A stretch of DNA of 64,000 bases from Lewinellaceae bacterium. Lineage in GTDB: Bacteria; Bacteroidota; Bacteroidia; Chitinophagales; Saprospiraceae. Positions 1 to 9,248 of this stretch are shown here, one piece after another. The notes beneath the pieces are model-generated. The model searched no databases, was not told where the DNA came from, and saw only the letters and a program-made list of their open reading frames with translations. The first letter of the stretch is position 1. Each line of letters starts with the position of its first letter. The position numbers and the translations under genes were made by a program. The stretch is taken from positions 62,001-126,000 of the forward strand of contig JADJUJ010000008.1 in NCBI GenBank assembly GCA_016710765.1. Reading direction: 5' to 3'.

Positions 1-1990
1 TCACCCGCTCCAGAATTTCCAGTTTGAACTGTTTGAGCAGCTCTGCCAGTTTTTCCAGCAATTCAATTTCTGCTTGCTTCCCGCTGATCCTTTCAAGAAT
101 TCGCTCCTGGTTGGCGATTTTCTCCTGGTTGCGGTCCATCTCATTTTGAAGCGATAGGTTTTGTGTCAGTAGTTTCTGCACCAGCCCGTTTTGGGTTTGC
201 AGGATTTCATTCATGCTGGAAAACGCCTGCTGCGCCAGTTGGTAGGCTGCTTCGTCAAACTTCAGAGCCTCCAATTGCTGTTGTTCGGTATTGGCCTGAG
301 CACTTGTTTGTGCCATTAATTCCTTAACCTTTTCCAGTTCGGTACTGGCCAACGGCAATTCCTTGATGATGTAATTGTTTTCTTCCAGATAAATCTGGTA
401 CCGCGGCAGCATGGTTTTTACCCTTGCACTGATTGCATTGTATTGCTCGGGATCAAAATGAATAGGGCCAATTTCCTTCATCACCACTTCGGTGCTGTGG
501 ACTTGCGATTGGAGGTTTTTCAGTTGATTTTGTTCGGATAGGAGTTGCCTGCTGAGTTCCTGCAGTCGCGCCAGTTGTGTTTCCAACTGCTTTACCTCGA
601 GTTGCTTTTTTTCCTCCGCGGCCTTAATCTGCCATCCTTCCGCCTTGAGTTTTTCCTGGCTTTCAAGTAGTTTTTGGTGCTCAATACCCTCCATTTCACG
701 AATGTTGGCCTGAAGTTCGGCCAGTACCCGATCGTAGGCATCCCGAACGGGTTGCTGGCAGGTGGGGCATGTTCCCTCCTTGCCAATTTCCGTCAGCTTA
801 GCAATTTTGCTTTCTCGTTCCCGCATCCGCTCCTTGAGGGTAGCCAGTGCTTCGTTGCCTTGCTGGTATTCCTGGCCTTTTTGTTCGCGTTGTTGTTGCA
901 AGTGTAGCAGCTCGGCCTGGCTTTGTTGCCGACCGGCCTCCAGCTGTGGTACCTGGCGGAGTTCTTCCAGGAGCGCCGCTATGCGTGCTTCACCTTGTTT
1001 CAGGGAGGGTAAAAGCGTGTCGATTTTCCCTTTTTGGGCCTCGTAATTGAGGTGTTTTTGTCGCTCTTTTTCCAGGATTTCGAGTTGTTGCTGTTCGGCC
1101 TGGAATGTCTTGAAAAGGCCCGCTTCCGACGCTAGTTTTGATTTTTGTAGCCGCAAATTCTCAATGCGTTGCTCAAGTTGTCGACTCCGGTTTTGGGCGC
1201 CCTCCAGTCGTTCCTTCAGCTGTGTTTGCCGCTGCGCGAGCGTATGATGCTGTTTTTGTTTTTGCGACTGGATTTCGAATGCATCTTGTTTCTGCCTGAA
1301 CTCCTTTTGCAAAGCCTCCTGTTGTGTACGGGCTGCTTTAAGGTCCTTTTGGCACTGTTTCAGTTGACTGCCGAGGGTTTTAATGGCTTGCAGGTGTTGT
1401 TTGAAATCTTCAGGGTTGAGCAGCAGTTGTTGTTGCCCGGATATTTCGTTGCGCAGGGTTCGCATATCGGAGCCGACCTGGGATTGGATCTCGTCGAGGT
1501 TGTCGAGCCCGAGCATCCTTCGCACCATTTTAGCGCGTTTTTCTCCCTTGGTATCGGAAAGTTCGGTCAGCTCTTTTTGTCCGGAAAACACCGAGCGTTT
1601 GAACGCATCGCGGTCCAGTTGAAGCAGGCGGGTTACCTCGTCATTGACAGCATTGGCGCCTTTGGCCACCAGGCTGTCGTTTTTATACAGTTCTGCGACG
1701 ACGGTGTCCAGTTTTTTGCCCCGTAATTCACGGTGGATGGTATACCTGATTTCGCCAATGCTTAAACCTAAACGCAATACCACCGGCACTTTTGGCGCAA
1801 CAAAGGCGGAGCGGATCAGTTCCTTGTTGTTGATCTCATCCTTGCCGTACAGGCAATAGAGGATGGCCTCAAAAATGGTGGATTTGCCTGCGCCATTTTT
1901 ACCAATAATACCAACCAGGCCTTCCTGGAACTCGAGTTCCAGGTGGCCATATTGCTTGTAATGCTGTAGCGAGAGCGAATGAAGAATCAT
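1..1990 (-). CDS. sbcC: SbcC exonuclease subunit (ATPase, SMC-like), 3' part cut by window edge
   Basis: About 663 N-terminal residues of the ATPase/coiled-coil subunit of the SbcCD (Rad50-Mre11-like) nuclease, which processes DNA ends and hairpins. Walker A is GKNGAGKS near residue 30, followed by a Q-loop-type motif in VFSGQKELTEL. Long Gln/Glu/Leu-rich coiled coil flanks a zinc-hook CPTC at residues 408-411 (bases 758-769). The C-terminal ATPase half lies beyond base 1. The start codon overlaps the sbcD stop by four bases (ATGA), so the two are translationally coupled. Confidence 0.93.
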   Translation of the reverse strand, partial: MILHSLSLQHYKQYGHLELEFQEGLVGIIGKNGAGKSTIFEAILYCLYGKDEINNKELIRSAFVAPKVPVVLRLGLSIGEIRYTIHRELRGKKLDTVVAELYKNDSLVAKGANAVNDEVTRLLQLDRDAFKRSVFSGQKELTELSDTKGEKRAKMVRRMLGLDNLDEIQSQVGSDMRTLRNEISGQQQLLLNPEDFKQHLQAIKTLGSQLKQCQKDLKAARTQQEALQKEFRQKQDAFEIQSQKQKQHHTLAQRQTQLKERLEGAQNRSRQLEQRIENLRLQKSKLASEAGLFKTFQAEQQQLEILEKERQKHLNYEAQKGKIDTLLPSLKQGEARIAALLEELRQVPQLEAGRQQSQAELLHLQQQREQKGQEYQQGNEALATLKERMRERESKIAKLTEIGKEGTCPTCQQPVRDAYDRVLAELQANIREMEGIEHQKLLESQEKLKAEGWQIKAAEEKKQLEVKQLETQLARLQELSRQLLSEQNQLKNLQSQVHSTEVVMKEIGPIHFDPEQYNAISARVKTMLPRYQIYLEENNYIIKELPLASTELEKVKELMAQTSAQANTEQQQLEALKFDEAAYQLAQQAFSSMNEILQTQNGLVQKLLTQNLSLQNEMDRNQEKIANQERILERISGKQAEIELLEKLAELLKQFKLEILERV

Positions 1991-3120
1991 TTGTGGGTTT
2001 GGGTGTGGAAATAGTAGCGGGCTTTTTCTGCCAGTTGCTCCGAAATCTGAGGGTTGTCTTTGTATTTTTCTTCAATAAACCCGGTAAAAAGCTTGTCCAG
2101 GCTATCGAATGCGCCGGCATCAATGCTGCTGTTGAGCCCTTTTTCATAGCGACTTTTTCGCCTGGGAATTATTTGAAAGGCCTCTGGAAAAATGTTTCGC
2201 AGCTGGATATTACTCAATTCCAGCGATTGCTGCACCGTAATATCGAGTAGGTTGATGGAGAGCATGGCATCTTTGGTATCCTGTTGTTCGCCAAATTCCA
2301 TCAGTTGTTGCAGGATGGCCGCAGTGCTTTGTTCGTGGCATTTGGCAATTTCCAGTTTGTGCCAGGCGCGTGTTGGTATGGGCTCAAAAGTAGTGGTCGC
2401 CATGCCATTGTCAGCAATGTCCAGTAAAACAAACCCTTTTTCCGCGTCAATTTCCGTATCGCTGAGGCGCTCTATAGAGCCGCTGTACCAGGCGTTGGGG
2501 TGCAGGTCTACCGCCTGGTAATTGTGCCAGTGCCCCAAAGCAATGTATTGAAAGCGGTTGAGCTTGGCTTCAAATTCCTCCGGGAAAACCTGCTCGCCGT
2601 ATTCCTCCATGAGGTAGCGTTTTCCCAAAGAGGTATGCAGCATGAGGACGTTGAATTTGCCTTCGACGGGTTCCAGGCGCGACAATTCCTGGAGCAGCAG
2701 CCGGTTGTCGTTGATGTGTGGAATGCCGTGTACCACCACCTGACCAAAACTAAAATGTTCCCATTGCTCTCCGAAAACGGGGTGGATACAGGGCATGCTG
2801 CGAAAGGCCCGTAGAATGGGGCTGGTATAGATGGTTTTCGGGGTTTCGTGGTTGCCGGCAATGACCACAATGGGAATACCGACATCACATACGCGGCGCA
2901 ACTGTTCGAGGGCGAAGGTCAGTGCGCGGTTGGTGGGGCTCGGCCGGTGGAAAAAATCGCCGGAATGAATCAATACATCCGGCTTCAATGCCAGCGCACG
3001 GTCGATTACATGGCTGAAAGCATCGTACACGTCCTGTTCCCGGGTGTTGATGCCTTCTGTATTCACATGGTCGAACGACTGAAAACCAAGGTGGGTATCG
3101 GAAAAATGAAGTAGACGCAT
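1987..3120 (-). CDS. sbcD: SbcD nuclease subunit (metallophosphoesterase)
   Basis: 377-residue Mre11-like metal-dependent nuclease subunit, partner of SbcC. Phosphoesterase motifs are in order: DTH at 8-10, GDFFH at 54-58, GNHE at 89-92 and GHWH at 196-199, all of which bind the two metal ions in this family. The length is normal for bacterial SbcD. It is the first gene of the sbcDC pair and ends in the ATGA overlap with sbcC. Confidence 0.95.
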   Translation of the reverse strand: MRLLHFSDTHLGFQSFDHVNTEGINTREQDVYDAFSHVIDRALALKPDVLIHSGDFFHRPSPTNRALTFALEQLRRVCDVGIPIVVIAGNHETPKTIYTSPILRAFRSMPCIHPVFGEQWEHFSFGQVVVHGIPHINDNRLLLQELSRLEPVEGKFNVLMLHTSLGKRYLMEEYGEQVFPEEFEAKLNRFQYIALGHWHNYQAVDLHPNAWYSGSIERLSDTEIDAEKGFVLLDIADNGMATTTFEPIPTRAWHKLEIAKCHEQSTAAILQQLMEFGEQQDTKDAMLSINLLDITVQQSLELSNIQLRNIFPEAFQIIPRRKSRYEKGLNSSIDAGAFDSLDKLFTGFIEEKYKDNPQISEQLAEKARYYFHTQTHK

Positions 3121-3166
3121 AAACTAAACATCAAAAGTCGGGGCGTAGTTATTTTCAAATCTTGGG

Positions 3167-3679
3167 TCAGGCAGGAAATCCAGCATCCCTATGACGAACA
3201 TACGCAATATAATCGGTTTGTGGCGGGTCGGTAAGGCCCAAACTACGGGCCATGGTTACAATTTGTCCGCGGTGAAATGTACTGTGTTGCAGGCAATGCA
3301 AGATAATTTCCTCGTTGGGATGCTCGTAATCCTGCTGTTGATTGGTCTGGTGGTAGCGGGTTGTTGCGGTGAAATATGCCGCTGGTTGAGTCTCCAGGAA
3401 TTGTTCAAAATCGGCACTGCATGCCTGGAGCCCTGCGAAAAGTTCCGCGGTATTGCCTTGAAAGCTTGTGCCCAAAAATTGGGTGGGCGAATGGCCTTTC
3501 AGTCGGGTCAGCCAGATGTCCTGTGCTCCCCAGATGTGCAGCAAGGTAGTGCGCAGGGTAGGGAAACTGGAGATGGTCTCTTGCGTGAGTATTGCTTCCG
3601 GTTTTCCCGAAAGCCATTGAACGATGCGGTTGTTGGCCCAGGCATTGTAACGGGCATAGTCGCGGAGTAGAGCAGACAT
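3167..3679 (-). CDS. DinB-family four-helix metalloprotein
   Basis: 170 residues starting MSALLRDYARYNAWAN, the usual N-terminus of DinB/YfiT-like proteins. An upstream in-frame start would run into the preceding methyltransferase gene and is not needed. The metal-binding histidines are visible as LLHIWGAQDIW and the C-terminal HSTFHRGQI motif. Members of this fold include thiol-dependent S-transferases and stress-induced proteins; the substrate here cannot be told. It lies 34 bp downstream of the rRNA methyltransferase and is probably co-transcribed with it. Confidence 0.85.
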   Translation of the reverse strand: MSALLRDYARYNAWANNRIVQWLSGKPEAILTQETISSFPTLRTTLLHIWGAQDIWLTRLKGHSPTQFLGTSFQGNTAELFAGLQACSADFEQFLETQPAAYFTATTRYHQTNQQQDYEHPNEEIILHCLQHSTFHRGQIVTMARSLGLTDPPQTDYIAYVRHRDAGFPA

Positions 3680-3713
3680 GACTATAGCAATGGTTGAAAA
3701 GAATGTACAGTGC

Positions 3714-5003
3714 TTATGTGGACTTGGTTTTTTTTCCTGTTTTGGCCGGGGTAGGGGCTGTGGCCGCAGGCTGCTTTTTTTCCAGCAAGGCCATGTAAAA
3801 GCCGTCGAAGCCATCGTCTTGCGGCAGAATTCGCCTGTCTGACAGCAATTGGAACGACTTTCCCGCTTCGCTTTCCAGAAACCGCCTTACTTGCTCCTCG
3901 TTTTCTGAAGGAAGAATGCTGCAGGTGGCATACACCATACGGCCACCAGGTTTCAGTATAGCGGAGTAGGATTGCAGGATATCCTGCTGGGTTTTGCGCA
4001 GGGAATCGATCATCTCCGGGTTCAGTTTCCATTTCGAATCCGGATTGCGCCGCAGCACGCCCAGACCAGAGCAGGGGACGTCGAGCAGGAGCCGGTCGGC
4101 CGTGCCATGCAGGCGTTTGATCACCTTATTGTTTTCAATCGCGCGGGTATCAATGTTGGAAATGCCGCCTCTTCGGGCTCTTTGTTTGAGGGCGTCGAGT
4201 TTCCAGGACAGGGTATCGAGTGCGATCAGTGATCCTTTGTTTTGCATCAGGGCTGCCAGGTGCAGCGATTTGCCACCGCCACCTGCACAGGCATCCACCA
4301 CCCGCATGCCGGGTTCGGGCGCCAACATGGGGGCTACCAGCTGGCTGCTGTAGTCCTGCACTTCAAAATGGCCGTGTTTGAAAGCCAGGGTGCGGAAAAC
4401 ATTTTTGCGTTCTGTTAGCACCAGCGCGTCGCCATCACCAAACGGTTGGGTATACACGCCTTCTTCAATCAGATCGCGTTGCAGTTGTTCGCGGGTTGTT
4501 TTCAGTCGGTTGGTGCGCAAAACCACCTGTGCGGGTTTGTTGAGCCAGTTGGCCGTTTCCTCCCACTGCTTACCGAGTTCTTTTTCGCCCAGTTCATCGA
4601 TCCAGTCGGGCAGGCTGGCATGAAACCGCCGTTCCTGCCGGAGGATTGCTTCTTTTTCCCGAATGGCAGTGGCGTCGAGCCCTTCCAATTCCCGCCAATC
4701 GGGCAGGTTTTGTCCACGCAAAACGAGGTGGATACCAATCAATTTCCAAAAATCGCCTTCCTTGCGGGGTTCTTGCCCCAGAATTTCGGCATACATACGG
4801 TAGTTGCGCACCACCTCGTAGGTGGTTTCGGCAATAAACGAACGGTCGCGGCTGCCGGCTTTTGGGCTGCTGCGCAAGGTAAATTCAATCACCTTGTCGG
4901 CATACTGGCCCTCCAGAAAGATCTGCGACAGGCCTTTGGCTACTGACTTGGCCAGCAAGGGCCGCAGGAGCGTCGTATCGGGTTTTTGTCTTTCAAATTT
5001 CAT
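3714..5003 (-). CDS. RsmB/NOL1-NOP2-sun type rRNA cytosine-C5 methyltransferase
   Basis: 429 residues. The N-terminal 140 residues look like the helical NusB-like RNA-binding region of RsmB. The SAM-dependent domain follows: VDACAGGGGKSLHLAAL (SAM loop), LLDVPCSGLGVLRRNP (motif IV with a PCS cysteine) and YATCSILPSENEEQV (catalytic TCS cysteine). It is expected to methylate a 16S rRNA cytosine. ATG at 5003 is chosen over an upstream TTG at 5012 because a TACCTTTG -7 box (5010-5017) sits only six bases before it. This is a candidate leaderless gene. Confidence 0.9.
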   Translation of the reverse strand: MKFERQKPDTTLLRPLLAKSVAKGLSQIFLEGQYADKVIEFTLRSSPKAGSRDRSFIAETTYEVVRNYRMYAEILGQEPRKEGDFWKLIGIHLVLRGQNLPDWRELEGLDATAIREKEAILRQERRFHASLPDWIDELGEKELGKQWEETANWLNKPAQVVLRTNRLKTTREQLQRDLIEEGVYTQPFGDGDALVLTERKNVFRTLAFKHGHFEVQDYSSQLVAPMLAPEPGMRVVDACAGGGGKSLHLAALMQNKGSLIALDTLSWKLDALKQRARRGGISNIDTRAIENNKVIKRLHGTADRLLLDVPCSGLGVLRRNPDSKWKLNPEMIDSLRKTQQDILQSYSAILKPGGRMVYATCSILPSENEEQVRRFLESEAGKSFQLLSDRRILPQDDGFDGFYMALLEKKQPAATAPTPAKTGKKTKST

Positions 5004-5107
5004 CGCTCTCAAAGGTAGGGAATCTTATATCCTTCTGTATGGTTTGTCGGCTGCGCTGTACGCAAAACCTGTGTTTATTGCTACTTTAGCCCCAAGAAAT
5101 TCCAATT

Positions 5108-6806
5108 ATGCAACTGCGGCAGGCGATATTTGAATACAACGATGAAAAAGTGGTCCTTCAACCGGGGCGTGCTGCGTCCTTTGAAGCCGTATTTGTCGAT
5201 TTCCAGCAAGAAGCCCTTGCAGGCGGTACACGGTATACGCTTTTCATTCACCCCAAAGCGAATTTGGTGCTGCACAAACTGGAATTGCACTTCAATTTAC
5301 CCCTGCCACCCGAAGCACGGATGCTGTGCAATGGCTGGCAATCCTGGAGTGAAAGCCGGATGCTGCCCGTTGGGCAGCCCTATCCAATCCTGCGCAAGCT
5401 GGCAAAAAACAGGCTGGGCCGCTCCGGCGACAATTATTTACCCGGATTTCCCTTGCCCAAAAATGCCAGTCATTCCTGGACCTACACACAAATCGTCGCG
5501 GACAACCGCTGTTGGCTGGCGGGTTCGCTGAACGAAAACACCGGATTTACCTGCTGGGAATACGCCAATGGGCGGTTAATTGCCTGCAAGGACCTGGCGG
5601 GGCTCCAACTGGGGCATTCCTTTCCTGCGCTGGACATCTGGGTAGGGGAGGGCATTGAAAAAGACCTGTACGATCAGTACACCGCGCTGCTGGAACATAA
5701 GCCAGCCCGGATAGTATCAGGGCTGGGTTGGACCAGCTGGTACCGGCACTACAGCCGCATTTCGGAGCAGGTGTTGCGCAAAGACCTGGAAGCCGTAGTG
5801 GCTAGCGGACTGCCATTTCAGTGGTTTCAAATAGATGACGGCTGGCAACAGTCGGTGGGCGATTGGCTCCCCGACAAGGTTAAGTTTCCCGCTGGCATGG
5901 GAAAAATGGCAGCGGATATTCGCAGCAAAGGTTTGCAGCCCGGACTTTGGCTGGCACCGTTTGTGGCGGCTGGAACATCCGAAGTTGTTCGGCAACACCC
6001 CGACTGGCTGTTAAAAGAATCTTCTGGAAAACCCTTGCGCGCGGGCTGGAACCCGGGTTGGGGTGGCTGGTATTATGCCCTGGATTTTTACCATCCTGGT
6101 GTACAGGAGCACCTCAGTGGTGTGTTTCACAGGGCACTGGATCACTGGGGATATGCCCTGCTCAAACTGGATTTTCTTTTCGCGGCGTGTATACAGCCAC
6201 CTCCCGGAAAAAACCGAGGGCAGGTGATGCACGAGGCAATGCTTTTCCTTCGGCATCAAATGGGCGATAAAATCATGCTGGCCTGTGGCGTTCCACTGGG
6301 TGCGGCATTTGGGATCGCCGATATTTGTCGCATTGGGGGCGATGTACACCTGCATTGGGAACATCGGCTTTTGGCGGCGCTGCGCTTTCGGGAGCGGGTG
6401 AGTACCCTGGCGGCCCTTCGTGCTACGCTCAATCGCTGGCAGCTCGCCGGCAGGGTGTTTGCCAGCGATCCGGATGTGTTTATGTTGCGCCAGGAAGGGC
6501 AGCATCTCAGCTTGGTGCAACAACAGACCCTGCTGATGGTCAATGCCTTGTTGGGCGATGTGCTGTTCACTTCCGATGACCCCTCGGGCTGGTCGCCCGA
6601 GCAACAAAACAGAATTACAGGAAGCCCTGGAATACCAGCAGGCGGCAGTACACAGCGTACAGGAACTCCAAACAGATGTGTACCGAGTCGACTTTTGGCT
6701 GGCAGAATCGCACTACAAAGCGCTGGTTAATCTGAATTCAAAAAAGATAGACTTTGAGCCCGGGCTGGTGGTGGAGGCTTACGAGACGCTGGTGTTGCGG
6801 GGGTAG
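5108..6806 (+). CDS. GH36-like alpha-galactosidase (one-base frameshift)
   Basis: Glycoside hydrolase of the alpha-galactosidase (GH36/melibiase) type, releasing terminal alpha-galactose. Visible motifs are FQIDDGWQQ with Asp243/Asp244, LLKLDF with the expected nucleophile Asp355, and RIGGDV with the likely acid/base Asp412. The reading frame shifts by one base at the AAAA run 6606-6609. Removing one A joins WSPEQQ to TELQEALEYQQ and gives 565 residues ending ETLVLRG. Uncorrected, the frame ends at 6730 in unrelated sequence. No signal peptide is evident, so it is probably cytoplasmic. It is divergent from the methyltransferase gene. Confidence 0.8.
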
Positions 6807-6847
6807 GGCTAGGGTGGGGTTTAGAGTGGGGTTTAAGGTGGGCCAGT
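6803..6847. repeat. G-rich GGGTTTAG-type repeat, copy 1
   Basis: A short array of GGGTAGGGCTAGGGTGGGG and GGGTTTAGAGTGGGGTTTAAGG units directly after the alpha-galactosidase stop. The same units recur beyond yqgE at 7586-7695. G-tracts of three to four could form a quadruplex. Confidence 0.7.
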
Positions 6848-6873
6848 AAAGTAGGCTTTAAAGAAGTTTATAT

Positions 6874-6916
6874 CTTATGAGCCTGATGTGGCTTACCTCA
6901 TGTGGACTTATGTGGT
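6874..6916 (+). repeat. 43-nt ATGTG motif, copy A
   Basis: 43-nt intergenic sequence built around four near-copies of ATGTG, with core GATGTGGCTTACCTCATGTG. Homologous copies lie at 38535-38578 (same strand) and 33991-34033 (opposite strand). It sits between the convergent 3' ends of the alpha-galactosidase and yqgE genes. Confidence 0.75.
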
Positions 6917-6938
6917 AAAGCCCAACCGCCCATTAACC

Positions 6939-7499
6939 TCAATTCCAAATCACCTGTTCCGGCATATCTGCAATGACCTCATAGATGTTGCCTTTGTTCG
7001 ACATCACCTGGCTCCACAGTTTGTTGGGCGGAGATTTGAAGATGTAGTTGGCATCCGGGTCGGCAATGACCCAGGAGCCATGCTCGAGCTCGGATTCGAG
7101 TTGCCCCCCCGACCACCCAGAGTATCCTACAAAAAAACGAATATTTTCGGGGCGTATCAGTTCTGAACTTATCAGGAATTTGAGCTTTTCAAAATTGCCA
7201 CCCCACCAAACGCCCTTGGCAACGGGGGTGCTTTCTTCCAGCAGATCGCCTACGTTGTGCACAAAATGGAGGGTATCGGTTTGTACCGGGCCGCCATAAA
7301 ATACCTCGGCCTCAAACTGCGGAAAATCGCTCATGAGGTCGTTTATGCTCATGTCGATGCTTTTGTTCAGTATAAAACCGATGGTGCCTTCACCATGATG
7401 CTCACAAACAAGCAAAACTGCACGCTTGAAGTAGGGGTCGGCCATAAATGGCTCTGCCAAAAGTACTTGCCCGCTTTTCATATTGCCTGTCCCATCCAT
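6939..7499 (-). CDS. yqgE: YqgE/AlgH family protein (UPF0301)
   Basis: 186 residues with the family hallmarks GQVLLAEPFMADPYFKRAV near the N-terminus, GFILNK at about 45 and FYGGPVQTDTLHFVH at about 75. The family is widespread and its biochemical role is unsettled; AlgH was first linked to alginate regulation. An internal ATG at 7481 is an alternative start. The gene is bracketed by G-rich repeat arrays on both sides. Confidence 0.93.
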   Translation of the reverse strand: MDGTGNMKSGQVLLAEPFMADPYFKRAVLLVCEHHGEGTIGFILNKSIDMSINDLMSDFPQFEAEVFYGGPVQTDTLHFVHNVGDLLEESTPVAKGVWWGGNFEKLKFLISSELIRPENIRFFVGYSGWSGGQLESELEHGSWVIADPDANYIFKSPPNKLWSQVMSNKGNIYEVIADMPEQVIWN

Positions 7500-7585
7500 A
7501 TCAGATCGCGCTTCTAGTAGTTATATTAGACACAACGAAAATAATGCCTAAAAAGTTACGCCGCAAGAGGAGGATTAGATTATTA

Positions 7586-7695
7586 TTTAGAGTTGGGTTT
7601 AGGGTAGGGTTTAGAGTGGGGTCCATCCTAAGCCCAATTCTACATCCAACCCTAAACCCTACTCTACATCCAACCCTAAACCCCACTCTAAACTA
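7586..7695. repeat. G-rich GGGTTTAG-type repeat, copy 2 with inverted arms
   Basis: The left arm (7586-7622) carries GGGTTTAGGGTAGGGTTTAG on the plus strand. The right arm (7639-7695) carries ACATCCAACCCTAAACCC twice, the reverse complement, so the array can fold into a long hairpin. It ends in the stop codon region of fabD. The unit matches copy 1 on the other side of yqgE. It resembles telomeric TTTAGGG by chance only. Confidence 0.8.
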
Positions 7696-8574
7696 TATCT
7701 CCCCTGTCGCCACTTCCCGACTGATGCGGCGGATAAGTCCGCGCAGTACAGCGCCACTGCCGCCTACTTCAATGAATTCAGTAATCCCGTTGGTAAGCAT
7801 GTTTTCTACGGTTTGTGTCCACCGCACCGGTGCGGTGAGCTGGGCTACCAGGTTGGCCTGGATTTCTGCAGGATCGGTTACCGGTTGGGCATGCACGTTT
7901 TGGTAAATCGGACAAATAGGGGTGTGGAAATGCGTTTCGCTGATGGCTTTCGCCAGTTCATCCTGGGCTGGCTGCATCAGGGGGGAGTGAAATGCACCAC
8001 CGACCGTCAGGATTAGCACGCGCTTTGCCCCGGCGGCCATCAGGGGTTCTACGGCCATTTCAATTCCTTTCCGGGAGCCTGAGATGACCAGTTGGCCAGG
8101 AGAGTTGTAGTTGGCGGCTACCACGATTTCGTCCTTGATTTGCGACAATACTTCTTCGACTTTGGCATCGTCCATGCCCAACACGGCAGCCATGGTGCCA
8201 TCGGCCAGTTCGCAGGCTTTTTGCATGGCAAAAGCGCGCTGGCTCACCAGGCGCAGGGCGTCCTCAAAGGAGAGCGCAGCAACCGCAGCCAGGGCCGTGA
8301 ATTCTCCCAGAGAATGGCCGGCCACTGCATCGGGTTGGAAAGCAGCGCCTGCAATTTTTGCCCGCACAATGCTTTCCAGAAATACTGCCGGCTGGGTGAC
8401 CTTGGTTTGGGTCAGGTCCTCCTTGCTGCCATCAAACATGATATCGGTAATCCGCCAGCCCAGGATGTCGTTGGCTTGTTCAAACAGCATTTTGGCCTCG
8501 GGGTTGCTGTCGTACAGTTCCTTTCCCATGCCTTCAAATTGCGAACCCTGTCCGGGAAAAACGTATGCCTTCAT
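7693..8574 (-). CDS. fabD: Malonyl-CoA:ACP transacylase
   Basis: 293 residues. It transfers malonyl from CoA to acyl carrier protein at the start of fatty-acid elongation. GQGSQ is at 8-12, the catalytic serine in GHSLGE is Ser88, the following segment has the conserved Arg, and GGAFHSPLM carries the catalytic His. The length is standard. The stop codon abuts the G-rich repeat array, so the mRNA 3' end may fold in it. Confidence 0.97.
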   Translation of the reverse strand: MKAYVFPGQGSQFEGMGKELYDSNPEAKMLFEQANDILGWRITDIMFDGSKEDLTQTKVTQPAVFLESIVRAKIAGAAFQPDAVAGHSLGEFTALAAVAALSFEDALRLVSQRAFAMQKACELADGTMAAVLGMDDAKVEEVLSQIKDEIVVAANYNSPGQLVISGSRKGIEMAVEPLMAAGAKRVLILTVGGAFHSPLMQPAQDELAKAISETHFHTPICPIYQNVHAQPVTDPAEIQANLVAQLTAPVRWTQTVENMLTNGITEFIEVGGSGAVLRGLIRRISREVATGEI

Positions 8575-8612
8575 AATTCGTTTGATTTGAAATCTTTAAT
8601 CTTTATGTATGC

Positions 8613-9043
8613 TCAAGTTAAAAAAAGTTGTTGCAAAGCTTGCCAAAGCCTGGTTTTCAGTGCTTTGTCCTGCTCAATTTGTGCCAGGGTATCCGCCCAA
8701 AGCCAGCTGCAGTTGTAAAAATCAAAAGGCTGATATTTGGGGACTTGAAGGTTCAACTGCAAGGCAAGCGGCGGCAGGCCAAAAACCAAAACGCGTTCTG
8801 GTTGTTTCGCTTTTAGCGCAGCGGCAATTCCATGGGTTTCCCCTTGCTTCAATGGGACAAATAACGTATCTTGTTCGAGGTTGATTTGTACAGCGGCCAG
8901 CACCTTGGTGAGAAACTGCATTTCTACTAACAGGTTGTTTCCTCCATTGCCAATACCATAATCCGCCGGGCGTATTGACCCTTGCCCAGATCGGTCAAAG
9001 GCGTTTCTGAAATTGGAAACAGCTGATCTTTTTCGGTAAACAT
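8613..9043 (-). CDS. Conserved hypothetical protein, resembles HolD/UDG-like small proteins (one-base frameshift)
   Basis: Two overlapping pieces form one 143-residue protein if one base is added at the CC 8950-8951. The frame then reads ARRIMVLGNGGNNLLVEMQ and continues into FLTKVLAAVQINLEQDTL. Without the correction there is a 38-residue piece from 9043 and a 102-residue piece from 8921. The C-terminal ADTLAQIEQDKALKTRLWQA resembles the end of DNA polymerase III psi (HolD) and related small uracil-glycosylase-fold proteins; this is a weak similarity judged by eye. A TAACTTTG box lies five bases before the ATG at 9043, which supports this start. Confidence 0.6.
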
Positions 9044-9048
9044 GAGGG

Positions 9049-9056
9049 CAAAGTTA
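9049..9056 (-). promoter_or_regulatory. -7 promoter box TAACTTTG
   Basis: On the minus strand TAACTTTG matches the Bacteroidota -7 consensus TAnnTTTG and ends five bases before the ATG at 9043. The transcript would start at or next to the start codon. Confidence 0.5.
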
Positions 9057-9193
9057 AGGCTTAGGGGCAAAAATCGAGGCCTGTAGCGCAATATCTTATA
9101 GCGTAATAGGTGTGTTGGGCGAAATATGCTTCCGAAATGACTAGTTTTTTATTTTTTGTATGAAATATAATTTTTAAAATCAGGGTATACCCC

Positions 9194-9201
9194 TATCTTT
9201 G
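9194..9201 (+). promoter_or_regulatory. -7 promoter box TATCTTTG upstream of ilvE
   Basis: TATCTTTG matches TAnnTTTG and lies 47 bases before the ilvE ATG in an AT-rich spacer. No good -33 TTTG was found at the usual spacing. Confidence 0.5.
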
Positions 9202-9248
9202 CTTTACAGTTTTTCCCTCCCTATTGTCCAATAAAATCGAGTTTGACT

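Noticed and set aside
7586..7695. Telomere-like TTTAGGG sequence
   Set aside because: Only a few irregular units inside a bacterial intergenic hairpin; resemblance to plant telomeres is coincidental.
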